From: Lyngbya sp. HA4199-MV5
GTDB lineage: Bacteria > Cyanobacteriota > Cyanobacteriia > Leptolyngbyales > Leptolyngbyaceae
Assembly: GCA_019359375.1 (NCBI GenBank)
Contig: JAHHHL010000012.1
Coordinates: 62,001-126,000, forward strand
DNA: 64,000 nt
Direction: 5' to 3'
A program made the position numbers and the translations under genes. Position 1 is the stretch's first letter, and the number at the start of each line of letters is the position of its first letter. Shown piece by piece: positions 34,055-42,008 of the stretch. The notes under the pieces were generated by a model. That model did not search any database and was not told where the DNA came from. It worked only from the letters and a program-made list of their open reading frames with translations.

Positions 34055-34378
34055 ATGTTTGCAAGACTTAAAGAATTGATTGATGGGATCGTGAGTCGCT
34101 TGAAAGCCGCGATCGCATCCTTAGCAGAGTACCAGGAAGAAAACGTAGCGCTAAAGGCAGAGAACGCTGATCTCAAACAAAGGCTAGCCGATACAGCAGC
34201 GCTACCTGCTGAGACTGAAGAACGCATTCAAGCCCTGTTGCAAGAGGCGGCAACAGCCAGGGCAGAAGCCGAGACCGCCAAGGCTGATTTAGCAGTGGTG
34301 AAGCAGCAGGATGTGGAAGAAGAGGGGCAAATTCAGGAGTTGATCACCAACCTGGAAGCAGCAACCCCGTCCGCATGA
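34055..34378 (+). CDS. small coiled-coil protein
   Basis: 107 aa from ATG 34055 (MFARLKELIDGIVS); longer readings would begin before or inside the terminator at 33983-34013. Residues about 15-95 are a continuous heptad coil rich in Glu, Ala and Leu. Flanked by terminators, so monocistronic. Unknown role. Confidence 0.5.
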   Translation: MFARLKELIDGIVSRLKAAIASLAEYQEENVALKAENADLKQRLADTAALPAETEERIQALLQEAATARAEAETAKADLAVVKQQDVEEEGQIQELITNLEAATPSA

Positions 34379-34404
34379 CGTTACATTAAGCCATGCTCAT
34401 GTTG

Positions 34405-34434
34405 GGACGCTCAGGGGGCTGAACGTCCTTTTTT
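34405..34434 (+). terminator. intrinsic terminator
   Basis: GGACG-C-TCAG...CTGA-A-CGTCC hairpin followed by six T, 27 bases after the preceding stop. Confidence 0.8.
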
Positions 34435-34463
34435 GTTGAGAACCACAAACCGTATAACTAAAT

Positions 34464-34579
34464 ACAATTGTCACAAAAGCATTGCCTACACATGCCAAGC
34501 GAGACAGACTTTCCTGTCTTGGCACGGAGATTAAGCCACTTACATCTAAGCCACCAATCAGTGCTTTTGTGACAATTGT
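34464..34579. repeat. 116-bp inverted-repeat element (MITE-like or cruciform site)
   Basis: Perfect 18-bp arms: ACAATTGTCACAAAAGCA (34464-34481) and its reverse complement (34562-34579), with pairing continuing about three more positions inward. The interior has another stem (TGCCAAG...CTTGGCA with ACAG/CTGT) and a direct repeat TAAGCCAC. No ORF. It may be a miniature inverted-repeat transposable element, a large regulatory hairpin or a replication site. Confidence 0.65.
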
Positions 34580-34645
34580 TTAGAGCTTGATACAAAACAG
34601 AAAGGCAAGATCAAACGTACTGGGCTAGGATATTCTCAGCAAAAC

Positions 34646-34681
34646 AAAAGGCTCCCGCGCTTGGCAGTTTGGGAGCCTTTT
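34646..34681. terminator. bidirectional hairpin
   Basis: AAAAGGCTCCC (34646-34656) and GGGAGCCTTTT (34671-34681) around a 14-base loop; flanking A and T runs make it usable in both directions. The next gene therefore starts after it. Confidence 0.75.
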
Positions 34682-34696
34682 GAAAACCAATTAGCA

Positions 34697-35548
34697 ATGA
34701 TGTCATTATCTAATATTTTCACGCTACCTGCAACCGAAGTGCAGATCGATCCGCCGCTTCTCGAAACCTTTAGAGAAGAAGTTGCTGCGATCGCGCTCCA
34801 ATGGACAGATAAACGCTTGATTGCCACAATGGGCTACCTGAACAACCTGCTCTACTGCGCCGCCAAAGCTCAAGGCGTTGTAAGTCGCGGGTTTAGCAAG
34901 CTTTTAGAGATTGCCCAGTCCGCGCTTTTCAGGTTGCGAGAACAAGTCACCGTGACGGTGCCCATTACTTATAGCGAACAGTTCCTGTCGCAACACTGGA
35001 GCGGGGGCACCTTCAGCCGCAGCAGTTTGCGCTCAATTAGAGAGCAACTGTCTACAGTCTTTGGGTTGTTCGAGTACGAGAAGTTAGCGTTTTGTGCGCG
35101 TCAGGCAGGCGACCGAAAACAGCGTTCTACTTACGAGGCCTTTGATGTCGCCAAAGCGTTGCTGGTCTATGAGCAGTTGGAGCGGATCTACTGCGATCGC
35201 GGGCTTGAACTGAGCACTTTAGGGCGGCATCAGGGTTGTTTCTGCAAACTACTGTACGAGGCAATTTTCATACGCTCGGCTGGGTTTCGTCGCGGTGATC
35301 AGTCCGCTGGCAGCATCCCACCCACCGCAGAAGAGGCGGCGATTATACGGGCGGAGCGGACCTTAAAGACCAGCATTGATATGCAATCAAGCTACAACGC
35401 ACACTGCGAGGCTCTCAAAGAGTATCGGCGTATCGGGATTGATCGCCGCCATCCAGAATTGTTTGAGGCGACTTATCTAAAATGGCAAGAGCTAAAGCAT
35501 TGGTTAGCCAATCGACCGGGCTGGGATTTTGCTGAATTGCCGTACTGA
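34697..35548 (+). CDS. hypothetical protein, helical
   Basis: 283 aa from ATG 34697; starts further upstream lie within the terminator hairpin. Mostly helical with Arg/Glu-rich segments (LREQVTVTVPITYSEQFLS, SLRSIREQLSTVFGLFEYEK). A Cys cluster GCFCK is near residue 180. No family recognised; probably soluble and cytoplasmic. Confidence 0.6.
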   Translation: MMSLSNIFTLPATEVQIDPPLLETFREEVAAIALQWTDKRLIATMGYLNNLLYCAAKAQGVVSRGFSKLLEIAQSALFRLREQVTVTVPITYSEQFLSQHWSGGTFSRSSLRSIREQLSTVFGLFEYEKLAFCARQAGDRKQRSTYEAFDVAKALLVYEQLERIYCDRGLELSTLGRHQGCFCKLLYEAIFIRSAGFRRGDQSAGSIPPTAEEAAIIRAERTLKTSIDMQSSYNAHCEALKEYRRIGIDRRHPELFEATYLKWQELKHWLANRPGWDFAELPY

Positions 35549-35605
35549 ACGTGCGCTCAGACGATGGGTAGGGCAGAATATGGGTGTACTACTACTCCCT
35601 GAAAG

Positions 35606-35830
35606 ATGCGTCAGTCGACTCTCGATGTGATTACTACCGTTTCTGGTGTTGGTGCCTCCGCTTCTGGTGCCTTGGCTGGGTTTGGTGTGGCACCGCACGT
35701 TACCATCCCGATCGCGGGTGCCCTGGGCAGCGTCTTTTCCTGGTTCACTCAGAAGCCAGCAACTCCTTACCAACCAATACAAGGCAATTACGCACCCTAT
35801 CAACCACGTCAAGGGGGTAGCGATGGCTGA
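35606..35830 (+). CDS. small membrane protein, holin-like candidate
   Basis: 74 aa. A weakly hydrophobic Gly/Ala-rich stretch at about 7-47 (VSGVGASASGALAGFGV, IPIAGALGSVFSWF) could form two short membrane helices, followed by a Pro/Gln-rich tail. First gene of a chain of overlapping small genes. Holin is one guess based on size and setting. Confidence 0.5.
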   Translation: MRQSTLDVITTVSGVGASASGALAGFGVAPHVTIPIAGALGSVFSWFTQKPATPYQPIQGNYAPYQPRQGGSDG

Positions 35831-36056
35831 TTTATTACCCACAGACACCGATCGCCTCACGCGCCTTGAACAGCAAGTAGCAGCAATCCTAGCAATGCAA
35901 CAGACCCAGAACGGGCGACTGGATGTCTTGGAAGTCCAGACGGGCATTACGGGACAGGCTGAGGTTGAACAAATTTTCAACGCGATCGCGGGGGCTGCCG
36001 AAGTTGCCAAAGGGAACCTACCGGATGGGTTAATTGATGAGGCACCGGGCAAGTGA
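35823..36056 (+). CDS. small coiled-coil protein
   Basis: 77 aa from ATG 35823, overlapping the previous stop by 8 bases. RLTRLEQQVAAILAMQQTQN forms a short coil; the rest is acidic. Coupled within the 35606-36470 cassette. Confidence 0.5.
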   Translation: MADLLPTDTDRLTRLEQQVAAILAMQQTQNGRLDVLEVQTGITGQAEVEQIFNAIAGAAEVAKGNLPDGLIDEAPGK

Positions 36057-36289
36057 AGCTGAACTTGAGCGATTGGCTGAAAACTGAGACGGTGTTCCAC
36101 GCGGTAGCGATCGCGGTGATTCTTCACGCTTTGGTTTATAAGCAGGGTGTTGGCAGTAACGATTTAGCGGCGGCAGCAGCGATCGCGGCTTTGGGCAGGG
36201 TGACACCAACCGAGAAAGTAGATGAAAGGTTGGATATACCCCTGGATGGCAGCAAGAAAGAGCCGGATAGCGAGGATAGCGATGCTTAA
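36053..36289 (+). CDS. small single-span membrane protein
   Basis: 78 aa, GTG start overlapping the previous TGA (GTGA). Residues about 15-30 (VFHAVAIAVILHALVY) form one membrane helix; the tail is highly acidic (EPDSEDSDA). Spacing suggests coordinated synthesis with the 74- and 77-aa proteins, as in phage lysis or membrane cassettes. Confidence 0.5.
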   Translation: MKLNLSDWLKTETVFHAVAIAVILHALVYKQGVGSNDLAAAAAIAALGRVTPTEKVDERLDIPLDGSKKEPDSEDSDA

Positions 36290-36470
36290 CCTTCCCCATG
36301 CTGAAAACCGAGCCCCATTTGATTATTGCGAAATTGCCTTGGTGGATCTGATGGTTCAGATGTTTAAAGGCGTGCCAGTGTCAGAACTCAAGTCCATTTC
36401 TTTGCAGCGAGCCAGAAGAGTCTATATGGAAACGAAGCCAACACCTGCGATCGAGTCTAAGCAATCCTGA
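36282..36470 (+). CDS. small hypothetical protein
   Basis: 62 aa from ATG 36282, overlapping the upstream gene by 8 bases. MLNLPHAENRAPFDYCEI, then VPVSELKSISLQRARRVYME. Last gene of the cassette. Unknown. Confidence 0.45.
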   Translation: MLNLPHAENRAPFDYCEIALVDLMVQMFKGVPVSELKSISLQRARRVYMETKPTPAIESKQS

Positions 36471-36510
36471 AATTGCCATCCGACTTGGTTTATTAGACGA
36501 GCGAGAAAAC

Positions 36511-36561
36511 CCCCTCCTCTTGAGGCGGGGATGAAAGCGAGTCCGATGTTAGAAATCGGAC
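36511..36561. other. two adjacent hairpins, structured RNA or element end
   Basis: CCCC-T-CCTC TT GAGG-C-GGGG (36511-36530) is followed ten bases later by GTCCGAT...ATCGGAC (36541-36561). The first has no T run, so it is not a clean terminator. It could be the end of a decayed IS200/IS605-type element or an RNA leader of the 36623 gene; no transposase is present. Confidence 0.4.
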
Positions 36562-36622
36562 GGAGACGGCTTTGCGGTGGATGCAGGCACAAGGTACGGA
36601 GAGGTAGAAGGATGGGCGATCG

Positions 36623-37222
36623 ATGCTGTGGAAACGAAAACAGAAACCACCGTCAATCCCTAAGTTTGGCGCGATCGCTAAGCCTGTTCTGCCTGTGGTG
36701 TATGAAGCCTACGGCTGCATTGAAACTCTTACTCCTCAACTGGTGCATTGGTTTACCATTGGCAGGCTTTCAAGCGCGACTGGCTATTCGAGACAGGTAT
36801 CGCCTGGGAAACTACTATCACAAAAAATATTGTCAACGGATGGCGATCGTGAAGAAGATCGGTTGCTCTGGCGATCGCTCCTCCAAGGATACCCCACCCA
36901 CTATTTAAGAATTTCCTATCAATTAAGTAGTCAACCTCCAGCGCCCGCCAAAGAAATTTTGCATGTGTGGCTTAACCTCAGTATCAGGGGCTATGACAAA
37001 GACTCGATCGCGCGATCGGTGGGTGAGTTTTTGACGTTTGTGGCACTCGATCAAAAACTGCCTGGGTTGCTCATCAGCACCAAGATTTACACAGCAGAGA
37101 GTTGGTTGATCTTTGTCTTTAGCCGGGTCCGTAGTTTCTACGTTGATGCTGGTATTGTCCAAGAGCGAGTGCCGCTTGACAATGTGCGCGGGTATGGCTT
37201 GCGTGGGAGGGAAGAACCTTGA
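36623..37222 (+). CDS. hypothetical protein paired with a pilin-like gene
   Basis: 199 aa, with a basic start (MLWKRKQKPP) and mixed alpha/beta body; no signal peptide. It ends by TTGA overlap with the pilin-like gene, so the two are translated together. Family not recognised. A partner or chaperone of the pilin is possible from coupling. Confidence 0.55.
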   Translation: MLWKRKQKPPSIPKFGAIAKPVLPVVYEAYGCIETLTPQLVHWFTIGRLSSATGYSRQVSPGKLLSQKILSTDGDREEDRLLWRSLLQGYPTHYLRISYQLSSQPPAPAKEILHVWLNLSIRGYDKDSIARSVGEFLTFVALDQKLPGLLISTKIYTAESWLIFVFSRVRSFYVDAGIVQERVPLDNVRGYGLRGREEP

Positions 37223-37659
37223 GCGATCGCCGTCAGGGTTTCACGCTGCCAGAGCTGCTGCTTGTTCTCTTTCTCATTGGACTGTTAGCGGCGATCGCTA
37301 TCCCTACCTACCTCGCCCAAGCTCAAAAAGCGCGTGACGTGCAAATTCAGACAGATTTGCGATCGGTGGCGATCGACCTGCAAGCCTATGCCGCTCACTA
37401 TGGCTACCCGCCCGATGCACCACCAGGTGCTGAGCCTGCACCTGAAATCAGTTTTCCTGTAGAGCCTGGTCGTGAAGTAGATTACGATCGCGCCTCTGCC
37501 AAAGATCCCATCCCCTGCTACAACGGGCAGCGCTGGGTGAAAATTGTGAGCTATCCCAATAGTGGACGGACAGATGATTATCGCAAGCCAGGGGCGATCG
37601 GTGAGTGGACGCACACTGGCAAGGATTGGGCACTTACTTTGTGGGTGGGAAAATGTTAA
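37219..37659 (+). CDS. type IV pilin/pseudopilin-like protein
   Basis: 146 aa with TTG start overlapping the upstream stop. The leader MSDRRQG is followed by FTLPELLLVLFLIGLLAAIA: class III signal with Glu at +5 and a hydrophobic helix, then IPTYLAQAQKARDVQIQTDLRSV, as in GspG-like pseudopilins. It ends in Cys, with one more Cys in the body. No assembly ATPase or peptidase is encoded here, so the host machinery would be needed. Confidence 0.85.
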   Translation: MSDRRQGFTLPELLLVLFLIGLLAAIAIPTYLAQAQKARDVQIQTDLRSVAIDLQAYAAHYGYPPDAPPGAEPAPEISFPVEPGREVDYDRASAKDPIPCYNGQRWVKIVSYPNSGRTDDYRKPGAIGEWTHTGKDWALTLWVGKC

Positions 37660-37750
37660 TCGCGCCAAAATAGTAATACAGGGTGACTACGGTGCTTGTC
37701 CCATTCTCAACGCCTACTGGCAAACGCCAAATACTTCGACGGAGACCGTA

Positions 37751-38005
37751 ATGCTTTCTAAGCCTGAGTCAATCGCCCACCAAATTCTGCTGCAATACCC
37801 GATCGACACAGACCGCGACCGGCTCAATGCTCTGATTGTGATGGCTGTAAAGAAGCGCGATCGGGAAGTCAATAGCTTACTGCAACAACTTTTAGGCGAG
37901 TTGCAAAGTGAGTCCGGGAAAGCTAAGCGACAACTGGAAGGAGCGATCGCGCTGCTGACCAGGACTAGAGCCGCGATCGAAGAAACGCTGCATCCGAGAG
38001 TGTAG
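37751..38005 (+). CDS. small helical protein
   Basis: 84 aa from ATG 37751. Almost entirely helical with charged heptads (KKRDREVNSLLQQLLGELQ). Ends 7 bases before the convergent minus-strand gene. Unknown. Confidence 0.45.
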   Translation: MLSKPESIAHQILLQYPIDTDRDRLNALIVMAVKKRDREVNSLLQQLLGELQSESGKAKRQLEGAIALLTRTRAAIEETLHPRV

Positions 38006-38011
38006 GTCCGT

Positions 38012-38405
38012 TCAAAGCCACAAAACAAGGATGAAAATCAAAGCACCCAGCCCGCCACCAAACACATGGTTGCTGGACAGCGATGCACCCAACGCCACAA
38101 AGATAGCAGCGACAAGCAGCATTTTCAGGGAGCAGGGCAAACGTCCCCAATTGTGAGCAAGGCGCTGGGGCAGGTTGGGATAATGTTTTTGCTGGCGAGG
38201 GCGCTTCCAGCCTGAAAGCAACCCATGAATCAGCCAGTCGTGCGCGGCAGGCGATAAGACCAGAACATCCCACCAATAGGTCTCGTGCCCCAGGTTGCGG
38301 TAATCGAGATGGTGCATGGCGTAATGATGTTTGCGCCCTACTTTTGGGGTGTTTGTCGCGCCATGCTGGAGAAGTGATGTAAGTGCGGTAGTTGGTTTTA
38401 CTCAA
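38012..38405 (-). pseudogene. frameshifted HNH-like/membrane-tail protein
   Basis: One frame starts MSKTNYRTYITSPAWRDKHP; the other continues K-VGRKHHYAMHHLDYRNLGHE, then AAHDWLIHGLLSGWKR and a hydrophobic C-terminus. Joining them requires removing one base in the AAAA run at 38342-38345. The joined product has the H-H-x-x-Y-x-N-L-G-x-E and AH-x-x-IHG blocks of HNH-like cyanobacterial proteins, though without a clear zinc-binding Cys set. Either a recent one-base mutation, a sequencing error or a programmed shift. Confidence 0.6.
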
Positions 38406-38414
38406 CTGTCTCTC

Positions 38415-40352
38415 CTACCTAAGGTCTAAACCATTCTTCTGTACTAAGGCAATAACTTCATTGCTTGGAGTGGCAAAACTGACATTTGAAAAACCGCCGT
38501 TCTCGTTAAGCCATGCAGATTTATTCACACCGATCATTTCACCTTGCTGATTAAATAATGGACCACCGGAGTTGCCATACCGCAAAGCGATCTTCGCTTT
38601 GATGTCAGCACCCCTCAAACCAAGAATGTACCCTTGGTTTATTTTTGCCTTGTTGGCGGGATTGCCAATTGAGCAAACTTTCTCGTTAGGCTGAACAGCC
38701 TTAGCCGCCAAACTTACAACAGCTAGCGACTGAGCGGTAACTACTTTTACAATTGCAAGATCTCGCAATTGATTAAAAGCAACTACAGTGCCCTGGAAAT
38801 TCTGCCCTGAAGCCAAACGGATATAGATTTTATTTTTCCTGTCCGCGATTGCTTCTTTCACTACGTGGTGATTAGTGACGATTAAGCCATCACTGGAAAT
38901 CACGCTACCTGAACCAATCTCATAACCTGCATAAATTTGAGCAAATGCGGGGTTGTTCGTTATACATACTGACTGATAGCCGCTTTCATGCGAGACTGAC
39001 GCGACTTTCTGCTTTTCCACTTTAGAACACACTTGGATTGTATAGTCCAGGATCGATGGATACTTGCCTTGCGGGGTGCTGCTGTTTTTGTTGCTAGCGC
39101 TGCCTGAGTACCAAAAAGAAGCCGTCGATCGACAAGCTTCAAAGCTACTCTCTCCGGCTTTACGCGCTCGTTTAAACTCCTGTGTGAGTTTGCAGGTAGC
39201 AATCTTTTCCTGATGATCCGGGCTGCCAAGAAACTGCTGAGCCGTAAGCTGTTGCCCTAAACACTCCTGTGACCAGGAAGGCACATTGGCAGGCATAATC
39301 TGATATTTACCCAAGGCACCCGAATCAGCATTAGTAGTCGCATAATCACCGCCCGATTCTTGATTGGCGATCGCCTTGATGACTGGATTGCTACTACCTG
39401 CCGATCGTGCCGTCGCACCGACAACCGCCATCTCCAAATAGCCGCGCTGGGGTGGAATATATTTGCCGCCCACTTTTTGACCCCAGTGCAAATGCGGTCC
39501 GGTTGAATTGCCCGTGTTGCCAGAAAGTGCGAAGACTGAGCCTGTTTTATGGCTACCAGGATCGCACTGGGATAAATGTGCAGCGAGAAAGCTATAAAGC
39601 TGCCCAGAGGGTTTGATCACGGCATAGGTGCCTGCTGCGTTACCCTCAGATTCAGAGTGGCATTCTACCGTGCCTGACATCGGCATTTTGATGGCAGTAC
39701 CCACAGGCAAAGCAACATCGGCACCTTGATGATTAGTAGAACCGATGCCGCCTGGACTGGAACGCAAGCCGAAGCCGCTGGTTACAGCGTAGCTGCCAAT
39801 TTTTTGCCCTTGTTGCACGACTGAAGTGTCGATTATTTCATCGCCTTCCTGCAAGGGCAACTCATCTAGCTTGCTGTCGTGCATCGGCACCAATCCAGAG
39901 ACAGGAAGGATGGCGTGCAGAATGATTTTCGCCCAATCTGTAGGGGACGCGCCTTTAACCAATTGAGCCGCCATCAAAATGGCAAGGCACACCCAAGGGG
40001 CAATGAGGTGAAACCCTAGCGTGTTGATGTAGAGCGATTCTTGTACGTCGCCTGAAACATCGTTGAGTTTGCGTTTGATTCCTTTCTCTACGCGGTTAAG
40101 CTTTAACTCAAAGAAATAATCCCAAGCGTCTTTCGGATCTGGCTTGTCTTTGGGCTGACTGCTCGACCGCTTAAGACTTGTTTCGATGCCATCCAAACGA
40201 TCGTTGATTTTGGATAACGCTGCTGCTAGGTCATTGCTAACAGCCCCACCTGACTGGTACTCAGCAACATCGCTATCACTAGCAAATTTGCCTTTATGTC
40301 TGCCGCTGGTATGCCTATAGCGATTAACGTCTGGATCAAACTCAATAGCCAT
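38415..40352 (-). CDS. membrane-anchored M23 peptidase-lytic transglycosylase-HtrA-like protease fusion
   Basis: 645 aa. Order: a phage-type start (FDPDVNRYRHTSGRHKGKF), coiled coil about 40-100, one membrane helix about 108-132, M23 endopeptidase about 185-305 with NHQGAD (H208, D212) and GPHLHWG (H287, H289), lytic transglycosylase about 322-440 with NQESGG (E332) and GALGKYQIMP, then a trypsin-like domain about 470-645 with VTNHHVV (H496), RDLAIVKV (D531) and GNSGGPLF (S595). All catalytic residues are present. The enzymes should face the periplasm and cut peptide cross-links, glycan strands and proteins. It is the last gene of the module shared with the P-loop ATPase. Confidence 0.85.
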   Translation of the reverse strand: MAIEFDPDVNRYRHTSGRHKGKFASDSDVAEYQSGGAVSNDLAAALSKINDRLDGIETSLKRSSSQPKDKPDPKDAWDYFFELKLNRVEKGIKRKLNDVSGDVQESLYINTLGFHLIAPWVCLAILMAAQLVKGASPTDWAKIILHAILPVSGLVPMHDSKLDELPLQEGDEIIDTSVVQQGQKIGSYAVTSGFGLRSSPGGIGSTNHQGADVALPVGTAIKMPMSGTVECHSESEGNAAGTYAVIKPSGQLYSFLAAHLSQCDPGSHKTGSVFALSGNTGNSTGPHLHWGQKVGGKYIPPQRGYLEMAVVGATARSAGSSNPVIKAIANQESGGDYATTNADSGALGKYQIMPANVPSWSQECLGQQLTAQQFLGSPDHQEKIATCKLTQEFKRARKAGESSFEACRSTASFWYSGSASNKNSSTPQGKYPSILDYTIQVCSKVEKQKVASVSHESGYQSVCITNNPAFAQIYAGYEIGSGSVISSDGLIVTNHHVVKEAIADRKNKIYIRLASGQNFQGTVVAFNQLRDLAIVKVVTAQSLAVVSLAAKAVQPNEKVCSIGNPANKAKINQGYILGLRGADIKAKIALRYGNSGGPLFNQQGEMIGVNKSAWLNENGGFSNVSFATPSNEVIALVQKNGLDLR

Positions 40353-40355
40353 TGA

Positions 40356-40532
40356 TTACTCCTTTGGCGTTGGAGGCTGCATCTGATTTGCTTCCTTACC
40401 AATCAATGGCACTTGCCAACCTGTAGCTTTCTGAAGCTCTTGATTAGCAGGTGCAATCAGCCCAGGTGTAAGGATGTTGGCAGCTACCCACAGCATGAAA
40501 AGGTAATACAACCCGATCGCAGTTCTTGCCAT
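40356..40532 (-). CDS. 58-aa membrane protein
   Basis: MARTAIGLYYLFMLWVAANI gives one hydrophobic helix at the N-terminus, then a Pro/Gln-rich tail. The start ATGA overlaps the stop of the upstream gene, and it ends 3 bases before the multidomain enzyme gene. Coupling on both sides supports a real gene in the same complex. Confidence 0.65.
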   Translation of the reverse strand: MARTAIGLYYLFMLWVAANILTPGLIAPANQELQKATGWQVPLIGKEANQMQPPTPKE

Positions 40533-40723
40533 CACTCCACCCCGTTCGGTGGCACCGGATTGCGGTTTTCAGCAGGGCGCGTTTGACCAGTCAAGATAAA
40601 CGTGGCTACGTTCCACAACACTTTGACCGTGCCTGCCACATCCACCGACAGTTTCACCGTGCCCGATCCCATGAGGTTAAAAAGCAGCAACACAATCACC
40701 AACGTCCCGATCGTCTTACGCAT
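40532..40723 (-). CDS. 63-aa membrane or secreted protein
   Basis: MRKTIGTLVIVLLLFNLMGS is a basic-plus-hydrophobic N-terminus, either a signal peptide or a membrane anchor; a second apolar stretch (VAGTVKVLWNVATFILTG) follows. Overlaps the ATPase gene by 8 bases. Might be a pore or coat-like subunit of the ATPase module. Inferred. Confidence 0.6.
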   Translation of the reverse strand: MRKTIGTLVIVLLLFNLMGSGTVKLSVDVAGTVKVLWNVATFILTGQTRPAENRNPVPPNGVE

Positions 40724-42008
40724 GAGTCAATCCTCCAACTTTGTCTAATGCACCTTCCCAAACCTGTTTCACCCGTTGATATTTCGGGTCGTTGTTGCGT
40801 AGCTCTCTCAACCCACAAAGAGCCGCAATTTGTCGCAGCGGGCTTTTAATTTCTTTGGCGTTGAACTGTTCAGCCAGATGCTCAATCTCTGCCATCACAG
40901 ACTCACTGAACGTCTGCTGCGACCAAACCTCTAAAGGATCTGTTTCATCCACAGGCAGCTTAAGTTCAATGTTGCTCACGCTCAAATTAGGAATCAGTCG
41001 GATACTGATCTCCTGGTTGATGCGCACCACACCCAACCGTCTTGCACCTAAACCTTGGATACCTTTAACCCGATCGATGATGCTGTTCACATCCTCCACT
41101 CCTAACCGCCGCAACGGGTCAGCTTTCTGTGCTGAGGTGTTAAGCACGATCGTATTGAACGAGTCTTGCGCTGCCAATGACAGTCCTGTGTCGGTGACAG
41201 TCAGGTTTTGGATGCCGCAAATCACCTTGATCCGCTGCTTCAACCCTCGATTAATGACATTCTTAAACGCACTGATGAGAGCATTGGCTTCATCCTTGCC
41301 ACGACTCTTAGCCATGTCAGTTACAGCGATCAACTCGTCGATCGCCAATAGTCTTGGCTGCCAATTGCGGGCATGTGTTGGATCTTGGCTTGCCTCTGCC
41401 CGCCGATCGACCTCTGCTGATTCGGCAATGATCGCATCCCGAATTTGCTCATACGTCGAACGGATGTAGCGATCGCGTGGCAGGTGAAACCACCAATTCG
41501 GTTCACTGCCTTCATGGGCACTCCCATAATCGAGGTCACAGATGGTGACGTGCAGGTTGGGCTGGTGCTGAAAGTGGTGGGCTAGCTGCCACAACAAGAA
41601 AGTGGTCTTACCGTCACCAGACACACCGCACACCAACTGCGATCGACGACTAAAATCACCCAGCCACTCACCCTTAATCGATTCAGTCTCCAACCACGCT
41701 TGCATGTTGGTACTGAGTTCCTTTTGCAGGTGCTTCACCTGAATCAGTTTGCGGGCTTCGCCAATGTCCGATCGCTGCAACCCATACACCTGGAATAGAT
41801 GCTGCCAGCCTTCGGCAAACGTGTTAACTCCCAGTGCCAGCGCCTGAATGTAATCGCTATTATTCAGTTGCTCTTTGCGGTTTACGCCCACAGAGCCACC
41901 CAGCAGGGTCAGCCCTGCATAAAACCCGATCGGGCTACGAATGGTAGACATCACCAGTGCAGCACTACTTGCTAGCAGCAGGCTTGTTAGCGCTTTTGGT
42001 TGGTTCAT
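40716..42008 (-). CDS. membrane-anchored P-loop ATPase (FtsK/HerA/TraD-like)
   Basis: 430 aa. Two hydrophobic helices at about 6-40, a linker, then Walker A GVSGDGKTT (128-136), CDLDYGS about 157-163, Walker B RLLAIDEL (219-226) and a conserved-looking GIQN about 265-268. This layout fits the HerA/FtsK group of DNA- or protein-pumping ATPases, including conjugative coupling proteins. No relaxase, VirB4 or other transfer gene lies nearby. It shares an operon with membrane proteins and a wall-degrading enzyme, suggesting transport across the envelope. Substrate unknown. Confidence 0.75.
   Translation of the reverse strand: MNQPKALTSLLLASSAALVMSTIRSPIGFYAGLTLLGGSVGVNRKEQLNNSDYIQALALGVNTFAEGWQHLFQVYGLQRSDIGEARKLIQVKHLQKELSTNMQAWLETESIKGEWLGDFSRRSQLVCGVSGDGKTTFLLWQLAHHFQHQPNLHVTICDLDYGSAHEGSEPNWWFHLPRDRYIRSTYEQIRDAIIAESAEVDRRAEASQDPTHARNWQPRLLAIDELIAVTDMAKSRGKDEANALISAFKNVINRGLKQRIKVICGIQNLTVTDTGLSLAAQDSFNTIVLNTSAQKADPLRRLGVEDVNSIIDRVKGIQGLGARRLGVVRINQEISIRLIPNLSVSNIELKLPVDETDPLEVWSQQTFSESVMAEIEHLAEQFNAKEIKSPLRQIAALCGLRELRNNDPKYQRVKQVWEGALDKVGGLTHA

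Noticed and set aside
35504-36127. 207-aa minus-strand ORF
   Set aside because: It would cover three coupled plus-strand genes and has a low-quality composition.
33599-36561. Possible IS200/IS605 element bounded by the hairpins at 33599 and 36511
   Set aside because: No TnpA or TnpB sequence lies between, and the interior genes show normal intact reading frames.
40792-41469. 225-aa plus-strand ORF
   Set aside because: Shadow of the P-loop ATPase gene, which has intact Walker motifs in the other strand.
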